Positions 27,518 to 37,516 are shown, numbered from the stretch's first letter. The stretch is DNA of 41,958 nucleotides from Patescibacteria group bacterium (GCA_018816385.1 JAHIVK010000023.1:1-41958), one strand, 5' to 3'. Notes: a model not told the origin generated them from the letters alone. Made by a program: numbers and translations.

Positions 27518-28573
27518 TCACAATCTCCTAATTCTTTTCCGCAGTTTTTCAAACCACCACGTCACCCAATATCTTGGACTTAAGGGTATGTCGTGGGCCT
27601 TGATGTACTCAACCTCCTGGCCGCCAAAGCCCCGCTTAAACAGGGAAACGCCGGCAAAGCGATGATGGGGTTGATCCAACGGGACTACCCCCCAAAAATT
27701 GTAGCGAATACATCCTCTTAATCTGGCTTCCATCATAGCTCTCCATTGACAAGCGTAACTGCCAGGCAGGGAACGATTAGCATCGGTGGAAACTCCGTAG
27801 TGATAGACCGCTTCCTGGTTATAAAAAATCACAAAAGCTGAAGCTAGCAATTCCCCCTGGGCAGTTCTAGCGTGAATTAAGGCTACAGCCTGGCGACTGG
27901 CAAAAACCTGGAATTGATTGCGCAAAAACTCAAAACCAAAAGGTACAAAGCCATGTCTTTTAGCCAACTCCAATTGATGATCATAGAACTCTTGAATCTG
28001 ATCCACATCTGTGGTGACACTGGTCACAATTCCAAGTTGATCAGCCTTGCGAATGGCTGACCGATGGTTTTTGCGCATTTGAGCCAACAACTCTTCATCA
28101 CTTAAGTTTAAATCCAGTTGCAAAGTTAAGTCGGCAGTTAAGTGCATGGGGGACAGCATGGCGCCCATGGTTCCCAGTGTCTGGAGTTTATCCGGACTAG
28201 TGATGATCTGGGGCCGGAATCGAATAAACAGACAACCGTGAGTCCGACCCAATTCCTTCAATTGCTCAAATATTAATTTTAAAACTTCTTGATCTGGCCA
28301 CTTAACCAAAGGACCACCGGCCACTGCTAGATAGGCTCCGCGTTTGGCTGGCTCGAGGACTGCTTGAGCCAAACCCTTCGCTGATCCTTGTTCATCAAAG
28401 ACTGCCACTCGAAAAACCAACTTACCTAACGACTGGTGAAACTCGCCCCAAGCCCAGGACTGGAGAAAGTTGGCCTCCTCAAACTGGCCCACTAACTCTT
28501 CCCAATCGGCTTCTTGTTCGATCAGCTTAATTAACATATTGTTTTTTAACGATAACGTGTCAAATCTATTCAT
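27518..28573 (-). CDS. FemAB/FemX-like peptidoglycan bridge aminoacyltransferase (GNAT fold)
   Basis: FEEANFLQSWAWGEFHQSLGK, CLFIRFRPQI, QMRKNHRSAIRKADQLGI, YHYGVSTDANRSLPGSYACQWRAMMEARLRGCIRYNFWGV. The start could be the internal ATG at M13. Confidence 0.9.
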   Translation of the reverse strand: MNRFDTLSLKNNMLIKLIEQEADWEELVGQFEEANFLQSWAWGEFHQSLGKLVFRVAVFDEQGSAKGLAQAVLEPAKRGAYLAVAGGPLVKWPDQEVLKLIFEQLKELGRTHGCLFIRFRPQIITSPDKLQTLGTMGAMLSPMHLTADLTLQLDLNLSDEELLAQMRKNHRSAIRKADQLGIVTSVTTDVDQIQEFYDHQLELAKRHGFVPFGFEFLRNQFQVFASRQAVALIHARTAQGELLASAFVIFYNQEAVYHYGVSTDANRSLPGSYACQWRAMMEARLRGCIRYNFWGVVPLDQPHHRFAGVSLFKRGFGGQEVEYIKAHDIPLSPRYWVTWWFEKLRKRIRRL

Positions 28574-28608
28574 AATTAACTCGTTTCTTATTTCGCAATA
28601 AGTCTATT
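28571..28608 (-). repeat. A-box repeat providing the annotated femX ATG
   Basis: Minus strand AATAGACTTATTGCGAAATAAGAAACGAGTTAATTATG; the terminal ATG is the first codon of the 27518-28573 ORF. Confidence 0.8.
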
Positions 28609-28684
28609 GTTTTTCTCAAATCATTCTAGTTGCAGTCTATGTCAAATCCAAAACAGCATATCAGAAAAAAACCATCACAACTTC

Positions 28685-29896
28685 CTACTTGGCAGTAAAC
28701 TGGATAACCAATCGAGCAATCCGATCGGCATCAGCCAATTTTATACCTTGGTGAGTCGGTAAGTTAACGATCTGGTTTGCTAACAGTTCTGCTTGAGGGC
28801 AACTACCCGCCCTGTAACTTGTGGCATAACCCAAGTTACCACTATCAACTGGTGACCGATACCAACGATCAGCTACATAGATTTTATGTTGTTTTAACCA
28901 ATCTACTAATGAATCAGGTTCAGCGACTTTGATTGAAAAGCGCTGATTGGATCCTCGTTCGATATCATCACTAGAATGAAGAGAGATTTCTACCAATTGC
29001 TCCTGATAAACTCTGGCTATCTGGTGCCGATGAGTGACTTGATCTACCAGGTTATGCCATTGGCAAAGGACCAACCGAGCTAACTCCAGTGGCAATTGAG
29101 TAGCCCTTTTCAAAGGTGACCAAACTGGCGACTTCAGCCAACCTTGTTGTCTGCAAACTTTGAGAATCACCTGACCAATCAAAACTGGATGAGTAGCTCT
29201 AATCAAATTTGTTAAACTGGGATACCAAAGGTCTGTTTTTAAATTTGACCTGGGCACACTGCCTAATTGATCGTACAAAGTTTTTGCAGTTTTGATAGCC
29301 TCAGCGGATCTCACAACAACTGCCCCACCAGAAACTGCATCCACCATTTTGTCCCGGCCAAAAGATAGAACCACCGCATCAGCTAAACTACCCAAGGTTT
29401 GGCCAGATTCATCCACTCCACCTATGGCTTGGGCCAAGTCTTCCAAAACTAATAAGTTGTGATCACCACACCACTTAACTATATCATCAATTTTTGCTGG
29501 TACCCCTAAAGTGTGTTGCATCAAAACCAACTTAGCTTTTTTGGCTGACTTAAGCCCTCTTTCAAGTTCTACCACACTGGGATTAAGTTTGCCTGGAGCT
29601 AAATCCACAAAAATGGGTTCCGCTCCCACCCGAGTAATCGCCTCTTCAACCGCGTGGCAAGTAAAGGCTTGGGTTAAAACTTGATCTCCTCGGCCCACTC
29701 CCAAAGCCTTGAGAGCTAACCAAATAGCATCTCGACCTTTGTACGTTAAAAAGGCTTGACCGCCAAATTTATCCACCAGTTGTTCTCCTAAATCATGATC
29801 TGGCTGTCGATGAGATCCAAACCACTCTCTCACAGCCTGCCAAGCAAAACTCCATGAGTAATTGGAACCAAGACTGTTGAATATAGGTTTTTGCAT
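28685..29896 (-). CDS. DegT/DnrJ/EryC1/StrS-family PLP aminotransferase
   Basis: DQVLTQAFTCHAVEEAITRVGAEPIFVDLAPGKLNP, LLVLEDLAQAIGG, VVLSFGRDKMVDAVSGGAVVV. Confidence 0.85.
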   Translation of the reverse strand: MQKPIFNSLGSNYSWSFAWQAVREWFGSHRQPDHDLGEQLVDKFGGQAFLTYKGRDAIWLALKALGVGRGDQVLTQAFTCHAVEEAITRVGAEPIFVDLAPGKLNPSVVELERGLKSAKKAKLVLMQHTLGVPAKIDDIVKWCGDHNLLVLEDLAQAIGGVDESGQTLGSLADAVVLSFGRDKMVDAVSGGAVVVRSAEAIKTAKTLYDQLGSVPRSNLKTDLWYPSLTNLIRATHPVLIGQVILKVCRQQGWLKSPVWSPLKRATQLPLELARLVLCQWHNLVDQVTHRHQIARVYQEQLVEISLHSSDDIERGSNQRFSIKVAEPDSLVDWLKQHKIYVADRWYRSPVDSGNLGYATSYRAGSCPQAELLANQIVNLPTHQGIKLADADRIARLVIQFTAK

Positions 29897-29904
29897 CAGG
29901 TTCT

Positions 29905-31419
29905 TTAAGCTAAATGTCTGGTCATCTGATCTATTTTAGGCTTTAACCAAGCTGGAATTCTACCCTCAACCACCAACATTGTACCCGCTTCCAACTCAGT
30001 CAGGAGTTTGATAATCTGTTGAGGTTGGCTGATTAATTTCTGATTAAACTGGGCTTTAAACTCGGTCTGGCCTGGCGTATCCAGATACATGACTTGATCA
30101 AAAACAGTTTTAGCCTGTTCAGCTAACTGTTCGTGAATTTGGCCTGTTTGATGACCCAAGTCAATAATGCCTGGAGTTAGCAGAATCTTTTTCAAAGCTG
30201 GGATGCGTTCTGCTAGTTGAATAGCACTAGCAAATCCTGCCGGATTACTGGTACCACCATCATCAATCAACAGATTGCCATCGGTTAAGAATTTAATTTG
30301 AATAAAATGAGCATCTGGCTGAAAATTCATGACTCTGACCCAGACTTTTTCTGATTTAACCCCATGTGTTAGAGCAACGGTCACTGCTCCAACTAAACCC
30401 AAAAGGTAATGTTCGCCCACTAATTTGGTTTTAATAATTTCACCATCCACCAAACACTCTAAAAAGCCTTGTTCCGTAATTCCAGCACTAGTGATTTTAA
30501 CTAAATGACTACCTTTTTTCGAAAAAGAAATTTGTTTTAAAGATCGATCGACCACTCCTATTTTGACTAATTTTTCGACTTCCGGTTGATCGGAGCTATA
30601 GAATACTACTCCATCATTGGGCAGAGCCGCCACTAACTCAGCTTTAGCTTTAATCAGATTTTCAACATTTCCAAATAAACCTAAGTGTTGAGGAGCAATA
30701 CCAGTAATAATGGCCTGTTGAGGCTTAATCCAACTGGCTAGCTGAGCAATCTCATTTTTAGCATAAGCTCCGTACTCAATAATGGCAATTTTTTGCCCTC
30801 GATAATCCTGACAAATTGACCGCGCTACTGAAAGTTTGGCATTGTATGAATCAGGCGTAGCATAAACTTGGGCTGGACCTCCCAGTAGATGAGTTAGTAA
30901 TTTTTTGGTACTGGTTTTACCAAACGAGCCAGTAATACCAATCACCAAAGGTTGGTGAGTATCAAAGATTTTTTTAGCCTGCCTCAGGTATGATTCGGTG
31001 GCCAACCAGTTAACTAAACTGGTTGGTAAAATGGCCAGTAGCACAAAGATGGGTAAAGTTAGATAAATACCCACCAACCAACCAATAACCTTAAGTAATA
31101 TCGATTGAAAAGAATCAGGTGCAAACCAATCCAGAATCAAAATGGGAGATAAAATTAAATAGACACTCATGATCAAGCCCAAGCTTAAGCCGGCAATCAA
31201 TAATACCCGAGGTGTCCACTTAGGTCGCTTCAAACCGGTGCGAGAAAAGTCAGATCTTTTGGGTAGCAGTCGCTTGAATTCGGCTTGACCATCCGGACTT
31301 TGAAAGAAAAGTTTTAGTCGGTCAAGCCGATACTCTTTCTGTTGAGCCAAACCCAACCACCTCAGCCATCTAATGCCAAAGCCACTGGTTAACAAAATGA
31401 TAAGCGAAAGTGTCTTCAT
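29905..31419 (-). CDS. Mur ligase (MurF-like) with N-terminal membrane segment
   Basis: VIGITGSFGKTSTKKLLTHLLG, ATPDSYNAKLSVARSI, AIIEYGAYAKNEIAQLASWIKPQQAIITGIAPQHLGLFGNVENLIKAKAEL; two strong TM stretches before the ligase domain. Confidence 0.86.
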   Translation of the reverse strand: MKTLSLIILLTSGFGIRWLRWLGLAQQKEYRLDRLKLFFQSPDGQAEFKRLLPKRSDFSRTGLKRPKWTPRVLLIAGLSLGLIMSVYLILSPILILDWFAPDSFQSILLKVIGWLVGIYLTLPIFVLLAILPTSLVNWLATESYLRQAKKIFDTHQPLVIGITGSFGKTSTKKLLTHLLGGPAQVYATPDSYNAKLSVARSICQDYRGQKIAIIEYGAYAKNEIAQLASWIKPQQAIITGIAPQHLGLFGNVENLIKAKAELVAALPNDGVVFYSSDQPEVEKLVKIGVVDRSLKQISFSKKGSHLVKITSAGITEQGFLECLVDGEIIKTKLVGEHYLLGLVGAVTVALTHGVKSEKVWVRVMNFQPDAHFIQIKFLTDGNLLIDDGGTSNPAGFASAIQLAERIPALKKILLTPGIIDLGHQTGQIHEQLAEQAKTVFDQVMYLDTPGQTEFKAQFNQKLISQPQQIIKLLTELEAGTMLVVEGRIPAWLKPKIDQMTRHLA

Positions 31420-31422
31420 AAA

Positions 31423-32136
31423 TTATTTGGCAAATATAAACTTGGCAACTCGGTCTGCTACCACTTGAGGATGAGTTAAGTGAGGCGAGTGACCTGCTTC
31501 ACCCACAACTGACCACTGATTACTAGGTATCAGTTGATGCATTTTTTGGCCTAACTTCAAAGGAGTAGTTTTGTCTACTTCACCCCAGATAATTAAAGTT
31601 GGCTGTTTGACTTTGGGCAGATCTGACCAAACTTCATCAGCCACGACTTTAGACATAGTTTTTTTAAGCAGGGGAGAAGCATGATAGTAATCTCCAACTC
31701 CAATGACTTTGTAAAACCCTCGTCGAACTAGATCAGAGCTGGTAATTCTGTGACCTAATTTTGCCAAGTACCCCAAGCCGTTTCTTTTAGTTTTGGCCAG
31801 CAGGCTCCAGTCTCTTAAGCCGGCGCTATCTATCAAGATGAGTTTTTGGACTCTGTCTGCATGAAGATTGGCTAACCGGATGGCTATCTGACCACCAAAT
31901 GAGTGACCCAACAAGATAACTGGCTGATGGGGTAACTGTTTTAACAACCACTGGACATAATCATTGACGCCCCAGACTTCTTCAAGTGAGGCAGATAAAC
32001 CGGGTATTTTCAAGAGTTTGCCTTCAATACCTTTTTCTTTGAGAGCTTTGATAAATTCAGCCCACATCTTGGTCTGCTGGCCATGCAAAGCCCAGCCATG
32101 AAGCATATAAATAACCACGTCAAATTTTTTAGACAT
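31423..32136 (-). CDS. Alpha/beta hydrolase
   Basis: LHGWALHGQQTKMW, VILLGHSFGGQIAIRLA (GHSFGG nucleophile elbow), LIIWGEVDKTTPL, VVGEAGHSPHLTHP. Confidence 0.9.
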   Translation of the reverse strand: MSKKFDVVIYMLHGWALHGQQTKMWAEFIKALKEKGIEGKLLKIPGLSASLEEVWGVNDYVQWLLKQLPHQPVILLGHSFGGQIAIRLANLHADRVQKLILIDSAGLRDWSLLAKTKRNGLGYLAKLGHRITSSDLVRRGFYKVIGVGDYYHASPLLKKTMSKVVADEVWSDLPKVKQPTLIIWGEVDKTTPLKLGQKMHQLIPSNQWSVVGEAGHSPHLTHPQVVADRVAKFIFAK

Positions 32137-32235
32137 GAAGTAATTATACAGAAATCAGAACGGGTCGGGATAATGAAATCTAAAGATCATTTTTTAATTA
32201 TTGTTTAAAACCAATGCTTGGGTATACTAAGCCCC

Positions 32236-32949
32236 ATGCTAAAAATCAACTTTTCCCATCTGTTATTAATCCCAGTCATTCTGGCCAGCGGTTTACTGCT
32301 GTCTGGTTGCGGACCAAAACCTGCATCAGATAATGAGTTCATTCTGGACCTTAATCAAACAGACCAACCTACTCCCCAACAAGAAGCTCAACCAGACTCC
32401 GCCCAAATTCAAGATGATATCCAACTTCAAGACGATATTCAACAACCTACTCGAAAGGATCCCACTGTGAAAACCCTAGCCGACTTTGCCCCAATTGAGA
32501 CCAAACAGGTGACAATGACCACCACTAAAGGTGACATTGTCATCGAGTTATTTAGAGATCAGGCGCCTCTGACCACGCTCAACTTTCTATCCTTGGCCAA
32601 AGAGAAATTTTATGACGGCATTATTTTCCACCGGGTGGTACCTGGCTTTGTGGTTCAAGTGGGTGATCCCACCACCAAAGACCCCAACAGTCCCAATCCT
32701 CCCGGCACTGGAGGACCCGGTTACACTATTGCCGACGAATTTAGTCCCCAACTCAGGCACAGCCAAGCCGGTATTGTCTCAATGGCCAACTCTGGACCAA
32801 ACACCGGTGGCAGTCAAATATTTATCACCCTCGACGCCACTCCTCACTTGGATGACATCCACGCGGTCTTTGGTCAAGTCACCAGTGGCATGGACGTGGT
32901 AAACTCGATTAGCCAAGGTGACAAAATTATCAGCATCGCTCTCCAGTAG
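32236..32949 (+). CDS. Cyclophilin-type peptidyl-prolyl isomerase, predicted lipoprotein
   Basis: Lipobox LLLSGC; TTTKGDIVIELFRDQAPLTTLNFLSLAKEKFYDGIIFHRVVPGFVVQVGDPT..., GSQIFITLDATPHLDDIHAVFGQV. Track start 32218 is TTG; the ATG at 32236 is 7 nt after TATACT. Confidence 0.94.
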   Translation: MLKINFSHLLLIPVILASGLLLSGCGPKPASDNEFILDLNQTDQPTPQQEAQPDSAQIQDDIQLQDDIQQPTRKDPTVKTLADFAPIETKQVTMTTTKGDIVIELFRDQAPLTTLNFLSLAKEKFYDGIIFHRVVPGFVVQVGDPTTKDPNSPNPPGTGGPGYTIADEFSPQLRHSQAGIVSMANSGPNTGGSQIFITLDATPHLDDIHAVFGQVTSGMDVVNSISQGDKIISIALQ

Positions 32950-34546
32950 TTTTAGTCGAGTCGTCAAACGATCGCTGGTGATATTTTTCTTTTTTTTTCT
33001 GCTGATGGCTGGCTGGCTAGTTATTTGGAGTCTAATTTCGGTCTCTAGTCTCAAACAGCTGCAATTTGACCAATCAGCTCGCCAGGCACAAATGGCTTTA
33101 GCTGTTACAAAACCAATCAATTTTATTTCTAACAATCAATTGTCTCTGATGACTACCTGGCAAGCAGGTTTAAAACTAGTCACATTACTTCCCGAGTGGA
33201 ACAAATATCTAACCTCCTCAAACATTAATAGTACTTCATCAGAAGAAACCCAACTTCTGCCACCTCAATTTATGACTCAAACATTTGCTGGTCTTGATCA
33301 AATTAGCCAGCACCAATCCAAAATTAAACTTTTCTCCCAACTCACCCCCAAACCCATGGCTAACTTTCTAAACTTCTGGCAAGCTCATAGCCCAGAACTT
33401 AAAACATTAATATCTGATTATCTATTGAACGACCACACGATTTTACTTGTCTTTCAGAACAGTCATGAATTAAGAGCGACCGGAGGCTTCATGGGTTCTT
33501 ATGCTCTGCTCAAAACTAAGTCTGGCCAAATAGAATCCTTAGTAGTGGAAGATATTTATGATGCAGATGGCCAATTTACTGGTTTCGTGTCCGCTCCACC
33601 TGGGGTTCAAGAGTACCTAAGCAGTGCTCGAGGCATGAGACTGCCGGATAGCAATTGGCAAGCCGAGTTTAGCCAATCAGCCCAAAATATTCTTCAATAT
33701 TTTGCGCTGGGCAACAGGTCAAATATTGACACGGTTATGGCCGTTAATCACTCAGTCCTGGAAAATCTACTCCAGCTAACTGGTCCCGTTTATCTGCCCG
33801 ATTATCACCAGACGATCACCGCCGAAACAGCCGTCAACCTACTGGAAAACCGACCTGGTGCTTTTTTTGCTGGCAGTGGGCAAAAAAAGCACCTGATTTC
33901 CCAACTCTTGAATCAAATGATGCTCAAAACAGAAGATTTGACCACTGACGACTGGTCAAAGCTATTGGCACTTTTACCTCGATTTGTGTCTCAAAAAGAT
34001 TTGCAAATTTACAGCATTCAACCTAAACTCCAAGCCAAGTTAGAGCAACTCAATCTAACTGGCTCTTGGACCTGGCCAGAAAACACGGACTTAATTGGTT
34101 GGGTGGAATCAAACGTGGGTATCAACAAGGTCAATAAATATGTCACCAGATCGCTGGAAATTGAACTCAAGCAGTACCAAACCCAGATTTTTGCTCAATT
34201 TGATAACACCGATTCTCTGCAATACACCAATTATCAAAGGGTTTATATACCTAGTCAGTGGCAAGTAGTGTCGGTAGTTGATCATCAAAAGGAGATTGTT
34301 GACTGGCACCTGGAAATAATTGAATTGGCTAGTGGCCAAACAGTTGGGGAAATTGGCTTTCTAATGTTGGTACCAGGTTATGGTCAGCAAGCTATCAGCC
34401 TAGTTTTTGACCGCAGAAACAATCCACTGACTGAAGGCAAAAAAGTCTATTTACCCAAACAATCCGGTTTGCCCCCCGTGCCAATCACCATCACTCGAAC
34501 CGAGTCAACCGTTACGCTGGTTTGGGAAAAAGATGAGATACTCTAA
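32918..34546 (+). CDS. DUF4012 membrane-anchored extracellular protein
   Basis: N-terminal TM; LVFQNSHELRATGGFMGSYALLKTKSGQIESLVVEDIYDADGQ is typical of DUF4012. Overlaps the upstream gene by 32 bp (GTG start). Confidence 0.83.
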   Translation: MTKLSASLSSSFSRVVKRSLVIFFFFFLLMAGWLVIWSLISVSSLKQLQFDQSARQAQMALAVTKPINFISNNQLSLMTTWQAGLKLVTLLPEWNKYLTSSNINSTSSEETQLLPPQFMTQTFAGLDQISQHQSKIKLFSQLTPKPMANFLNFWQAHSPELKTLISDYLLNDHTILLVFQNSHELRATGGFMGSYALLKTKSGQIESLVVEDIYDADGQFTGFVSAPPGVQEYLSSARGMRLPDSNWQAEFSQSAQNILQYFALGNRSNIDTVMAVNHSVLENLLQLTGPVYLPDYHQTITAETAVNLLENRPGAFFAGSGQKKHLISQLLNQMMLKTEDLTTDDWSKLLALLPRFVSQKDLQIYSIQPKLQAKLEQLNLTGSWTWPENTDLIGWVESNVGINKVNKYVTRSLEIELKQYQTQIFAQFDNTDSLQYTNYQRVYIPSQWQVVSVVDHQKEIVDWHLEIIELASGQTVGEIGFLMLVPGYGQQAISLVFDRRNNPLTEGKKVYLPKQSGLPPVPITITRTESTVTLVWEKDEIL

Positions 34547-34630
34547 CTTCTCCAGATGTTACAATAAAGTGAACTGGTAGCAAGAAAAGTAAAGCTAGCC
34601 AGGAGGCTGTTTTGGAATTGAGGCTCAAGT

Positions 34631-35740
34631 ATGCAAACTAAACTCAGAGATGACTTTCAAACTGCTCTTGATGAAGCTAACCAATTAATTAGTCAGTTGT
34701 CGTCAACCACAGACCTGGAAAATCAAATCAAGGATTTAGAACAAAAAACTCTCCAGCCCAATTTTTGGCAGACAGATGGGGCCCAACCGACTATGAAAAA
34801 GATGTCGGGACTCAAAAATTATCTTGAGGAAGTTGGGTCACTTCAACAAGCTAAAGAAGATGTTCAAGCGGTCTTGGATTTGAGTAGTGCCGATTCAGCA
34901 GATCAGACTCCAGATCAAACTGAGTTAGAAAAAGAGGCCGAATCAGAACTCCGAAAACTGACTAAAATTCTGGCCAAGCTCAAGATTAAGCAATTCCTCA
35001 GCGGACCCTACGATAAACTGGGTGCCATTATCTCGATTCACTCTGGTCAGGGAGGTAGTGAAGCCATGGACTGGGCGGAAATGTTAAGTCGGATGTACAC
35101 TAGATACTTTGAGCGGCAAAACTGGTCATGCAAGTTACTGCATATGTCACCTGGAGAAACAGCCGGCATTAAGGCCGTCGAGTACTTAGTAGAGGCGCCT
35201 TTTGCCTACGGATATCTAAAAAAAGAAAAAGGTACTCACCGCTTGGTCCGCTTAAGCCCCTTCAATGCCGATAGTCTCCGCCAAACTTCGTTTGCTTTGG
35301 TTGAAGTTATTCCTTTAATTGAAGCTGATGATACCAATCTTGAAGTATCTGACTCTGATCTGTCATGGAAGTTTTCCAGGTCGGGTGGAGCTGGTGGCCA
35401 AAATGTCAACAAGGTTAATACTGCAGTTGAGTTAACACATTTACCCACAGGTTTGGTAGTAACTTGTCGAGAAGAACGCAGTCAAGTTCAAAACAAAGAC
35501 AGAGCTTTGCAAAAACTTAAGGGTTTACTGGCTAAACAAGAAGAAACCAAACACCTCCAAGAACTGGCCAAAGAAAAAGGTGTTCATCAACAGGCCAGCT
35601 GGGGTAGTCAAATCAGAAATTACGTGCTACATCCATACAATATGGTGAAAGACACTCGCACCGGTGTGGAAACCAGTGACACTCACGGCGTGCTGGACGG
35701 CGATTTGGACGAATTCATTCAGGCAGAGATACAGATTTAA
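34631..35740 (+). CDS. prfB: Peptide chain release factor 2
   Basis: RSGGAGGQNVNKVNTAVELTHLPTG (GGQ), HRLVRLSPFNADSLRQTSF (SPF, RF2-type). Continuous frame, no in-frame TGA. Confidence 0.95.
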   Translation: MQTKLRDDFQTALDEANQLISQLSSTTDLENQIKDLEQKTLQPNFWQTDGAQPTMKKMSGLKNYLEEVGSLQQAKEDVQAVLDLSSADSADQTPDQTELEKEAESELRKLTKILAKLKIKQFLSGPYDKLGAIISIHSGQGGSEAMDWAEMLSRMYTRYFERQNWSCKLLHMSPGETAGIKAVEYLVEAPFAYGYLKKEKGTHRLVRLSPFNADSLRQTSFALVEVIPLIEADDTNLEVSDSDLSWKFSRSGGAGGQNVNKVNTAVELTHLPTGLVVTCREERSQVQNKDRALQKLKGLLAKQEETKHLQELAKEKGVHQQASWGSQIRNYVLHPYNMVKDTRTGVETSDTHGVLDGDLDEFIQAEIQI

Positions 35741-35863
35741 CGAACAGTTACGTTATTTTCCCCCTGTTTTGTCTGATATATTTTGATATAATAATTGTAT
35801 ACCTCAACTGCAAAACCTTATAAAGGGTGTGATAAAATAATCTGGAGCAACGAAAGGATAAAA

Positions 35864-36211
35864 ATGACAAAAGAAGGTGTTTCCACTTCTGAACTCGAGG
35901 GTATATGTCAATCGATTATTGGTTTGATGGACTCTGATCGTGGAGTTTCATATCTAAGTCAAATTTTACATGACATATTATGTCAAATTGATTCTCACCC
36001 TGGCTCACTCGAAACAAAACGTAAAGTACTAGAGCTGATGGCTAAAAAAATACAAGTAAGAATTGGTGATATTCTTCGCGAAATCGACTTTTTGATAGTG
36101 GAAGAATCCCAGAAAAAAGGCGATGATATGTATCTACTAGCGAAACTAAATGTGCTTGCAACTCAATTGAATGGCATATACGGGGCTATAAATATACGTT
36201 TGCATAAGTAA
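35864..36211 (+). CDS. Hypothetical helical protein
   Basis: MTKEGVSTSELEGICQSIIGLMDSDRG...; GAAAGG upstream of ATG at 35864; the track start 35795 is less likely. Confidence 0.6.
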   Translation: MTKEGVSTSELEGICQSIIGLMDSDRGVSYLSQILHDILCQIDSHPGSLETKRKVLELMAKKIQVRIGDILREIDFLIVEESQKKGDDMYLLAKLNVLATQLNGIYGAINIRLHK

Positions 36212-36267
36212 CTGTTAGTCTAAATTCAAACACTCCTCACAAAATCTCTTTGCTCTTCAGCTTTAGC

Positions 36268-36298
36268 AGTTGTCAAATAGTGAATAAACTCGATATAC
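36268..36298. repeat. 31-bp direct repeat, copy 1
   Basis: AGTTGTCAAATAGTGAATAAACTCGATATAC; 30/31 identical to 37477-37507. Confidence 0.95.
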
Positions 36299-36316
36299 CA
36301 TACAGTCAGTATTTGT

Positions 36317-37240
36317 TTACTGAGGCTCAACTACAGCCAATTTTTTCGATTTAAGTCGTAAGCTCAAAAAAATCATTTTGACATTTGGAACTATATTAGC
36401 CAATAAAATAAATACACCCCCTGCAATTTCCATTCCAGTCGGATACTCTCCAAACACCATTGCTCCAAAGATAAGCGCAAAGAATAATTCGAGCGATAGC
36501 ACGATCGATCCTAATCCAAGATCGAAATTCTTAAAACCAACGAGCAGTAGGTAATTAACAATTACAAGTAATGCCCCAAATAATCCACCAATAATCCAAG
36601 CCGTAGTCGAAATTGATCCTAGATAGCTCAAACTTTGATTGAAGTAACTCATCATAAAACCTGAAATTAATACACCTCCCACTGCTGTGAGTGACACCAA
36701 CACTACCTTGCTTATCTTCCCTGATAAATCTTTTCTAAACCCATTGGCAGAGCCATCAAGTACTCCACTGATCACACCTGCAATTAAACCAAGGTTAATA
36801 CTTCTATTGGTAAAAGGAAAGGCAAATAGCGCAATGCCAATCAACACCAACGTAAGCGATATCCACTTCTCAGCATTAAGTTTTTCATGAAAGAAGAAAA
36901 TACCCACCACCCAACCAGTCAAGATCGTGCCAACATAAAAAGCAAAAGTGGCCAAAGCTATTTTGGTATTTAGCATAGCCACGTTATAGGCAATCACTGC
37001 CAAAGGGACGAGCAAAATATAGAAAAATAGGTTAAGTTTTTTTACTTTACTCCAGTTAATATTCTTGAGTTGCCTTGTGAAGATGACAATCAATATCGCA
37101 AAAATAAAGGCGAATCCATTTCTCAACACCACCTGCTGGTAGATTGACATTTCCTGATTAAGCAACCTGATCCAGATGCCAAATGTACCAAAGGCCAGAG
37201 CTGAAAAGAATAAGGCTGAGAAACCAAGGGCTTTGTTCAT
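36317..37240 (-). CDS. EamA/DMT-superfamily transporter
   Basis: About 10 hydrophobic segments, FGTFGIWIRLLNQEMSIYQQVVLRNGFAF, FFHEKLNAEKWISLTLVLIGIALF, FGEYPTGMEIAGGVFILLAN. Confidence 0.9.
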   Translation of the reverse strand: MNKALGFSALFFSALAFGTFGIWIRLLNQEMSIYQQVVLRNGFAFIFAILIVIFTRQLKNINWSKVKKLNLFFYILLVPLAVIAYNVAMLNTKIALATFAFYVGTILTGWVVGIFFFHEKLNAEKWISLTLVLIGIALFAFPFTNRSINLGLIAGVISGVLDGSANGFRKDLSGKISKVVLVSLTAVGGVLISGFMMSYFNQSLSYLGSISTTAWIIGGLFGALLVIVNYLLLVGFKNFDLGLGSIVLSLELFFALIFGAMVFGEYPTGMEIAGGVFILLANIVPNVKMIFLSLRLKSKKLAVVEPQ

Positions 37241-37476
37241 ACTTTATTTACCACTGAGCACAAACGCACTAACCTCTGCTGCCATTTCAGCTTCATGACT
37301 GCTACCCGCCTATTGTTTGATGGCACAAAATAGCCGTGCAGATAAAGACCATCTGAGGTTGACACATGAAGAAGAGAATTGTTGTGCATCTTATCCTTTA
37401 TTGAGCGATTATATACGTAATTTTTCTTCTATCAATAATAATATCTAATGATTAGTATCTGTTTCTATACTTTGTT

Positions 37477-37507
37477 AGTTGTCAAATAGTGAATAAACTC
37501 GTTATAC
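37477..37507. repeat. 31-bp direct repeat, copy 2, containing a promoter for the 37517 gene
   Basis: AGTTGTCAAATAGTGAATAAACTCGTTATAC; TTGTCA-18-TATACT, then 8 nt to ATG at 37517. Confidence 0.95.
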
Positions 37508-37516
37508 TACTCAGAT

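Noticed and set aside
34631-35740. Programmed +1 frameshift in prfB
   Set aside because: The reading frame is continuous from ATG to stop with no internal TGA, so no RF2 frameshift is needed.
34631-35740. UGA recoding as in some CPR lineages
   Set aside because: An RF2 gene with an SPF motif is present, and genes such as metG, ftsE and rny end at ordinary stops without internal TGA codons in their frames.
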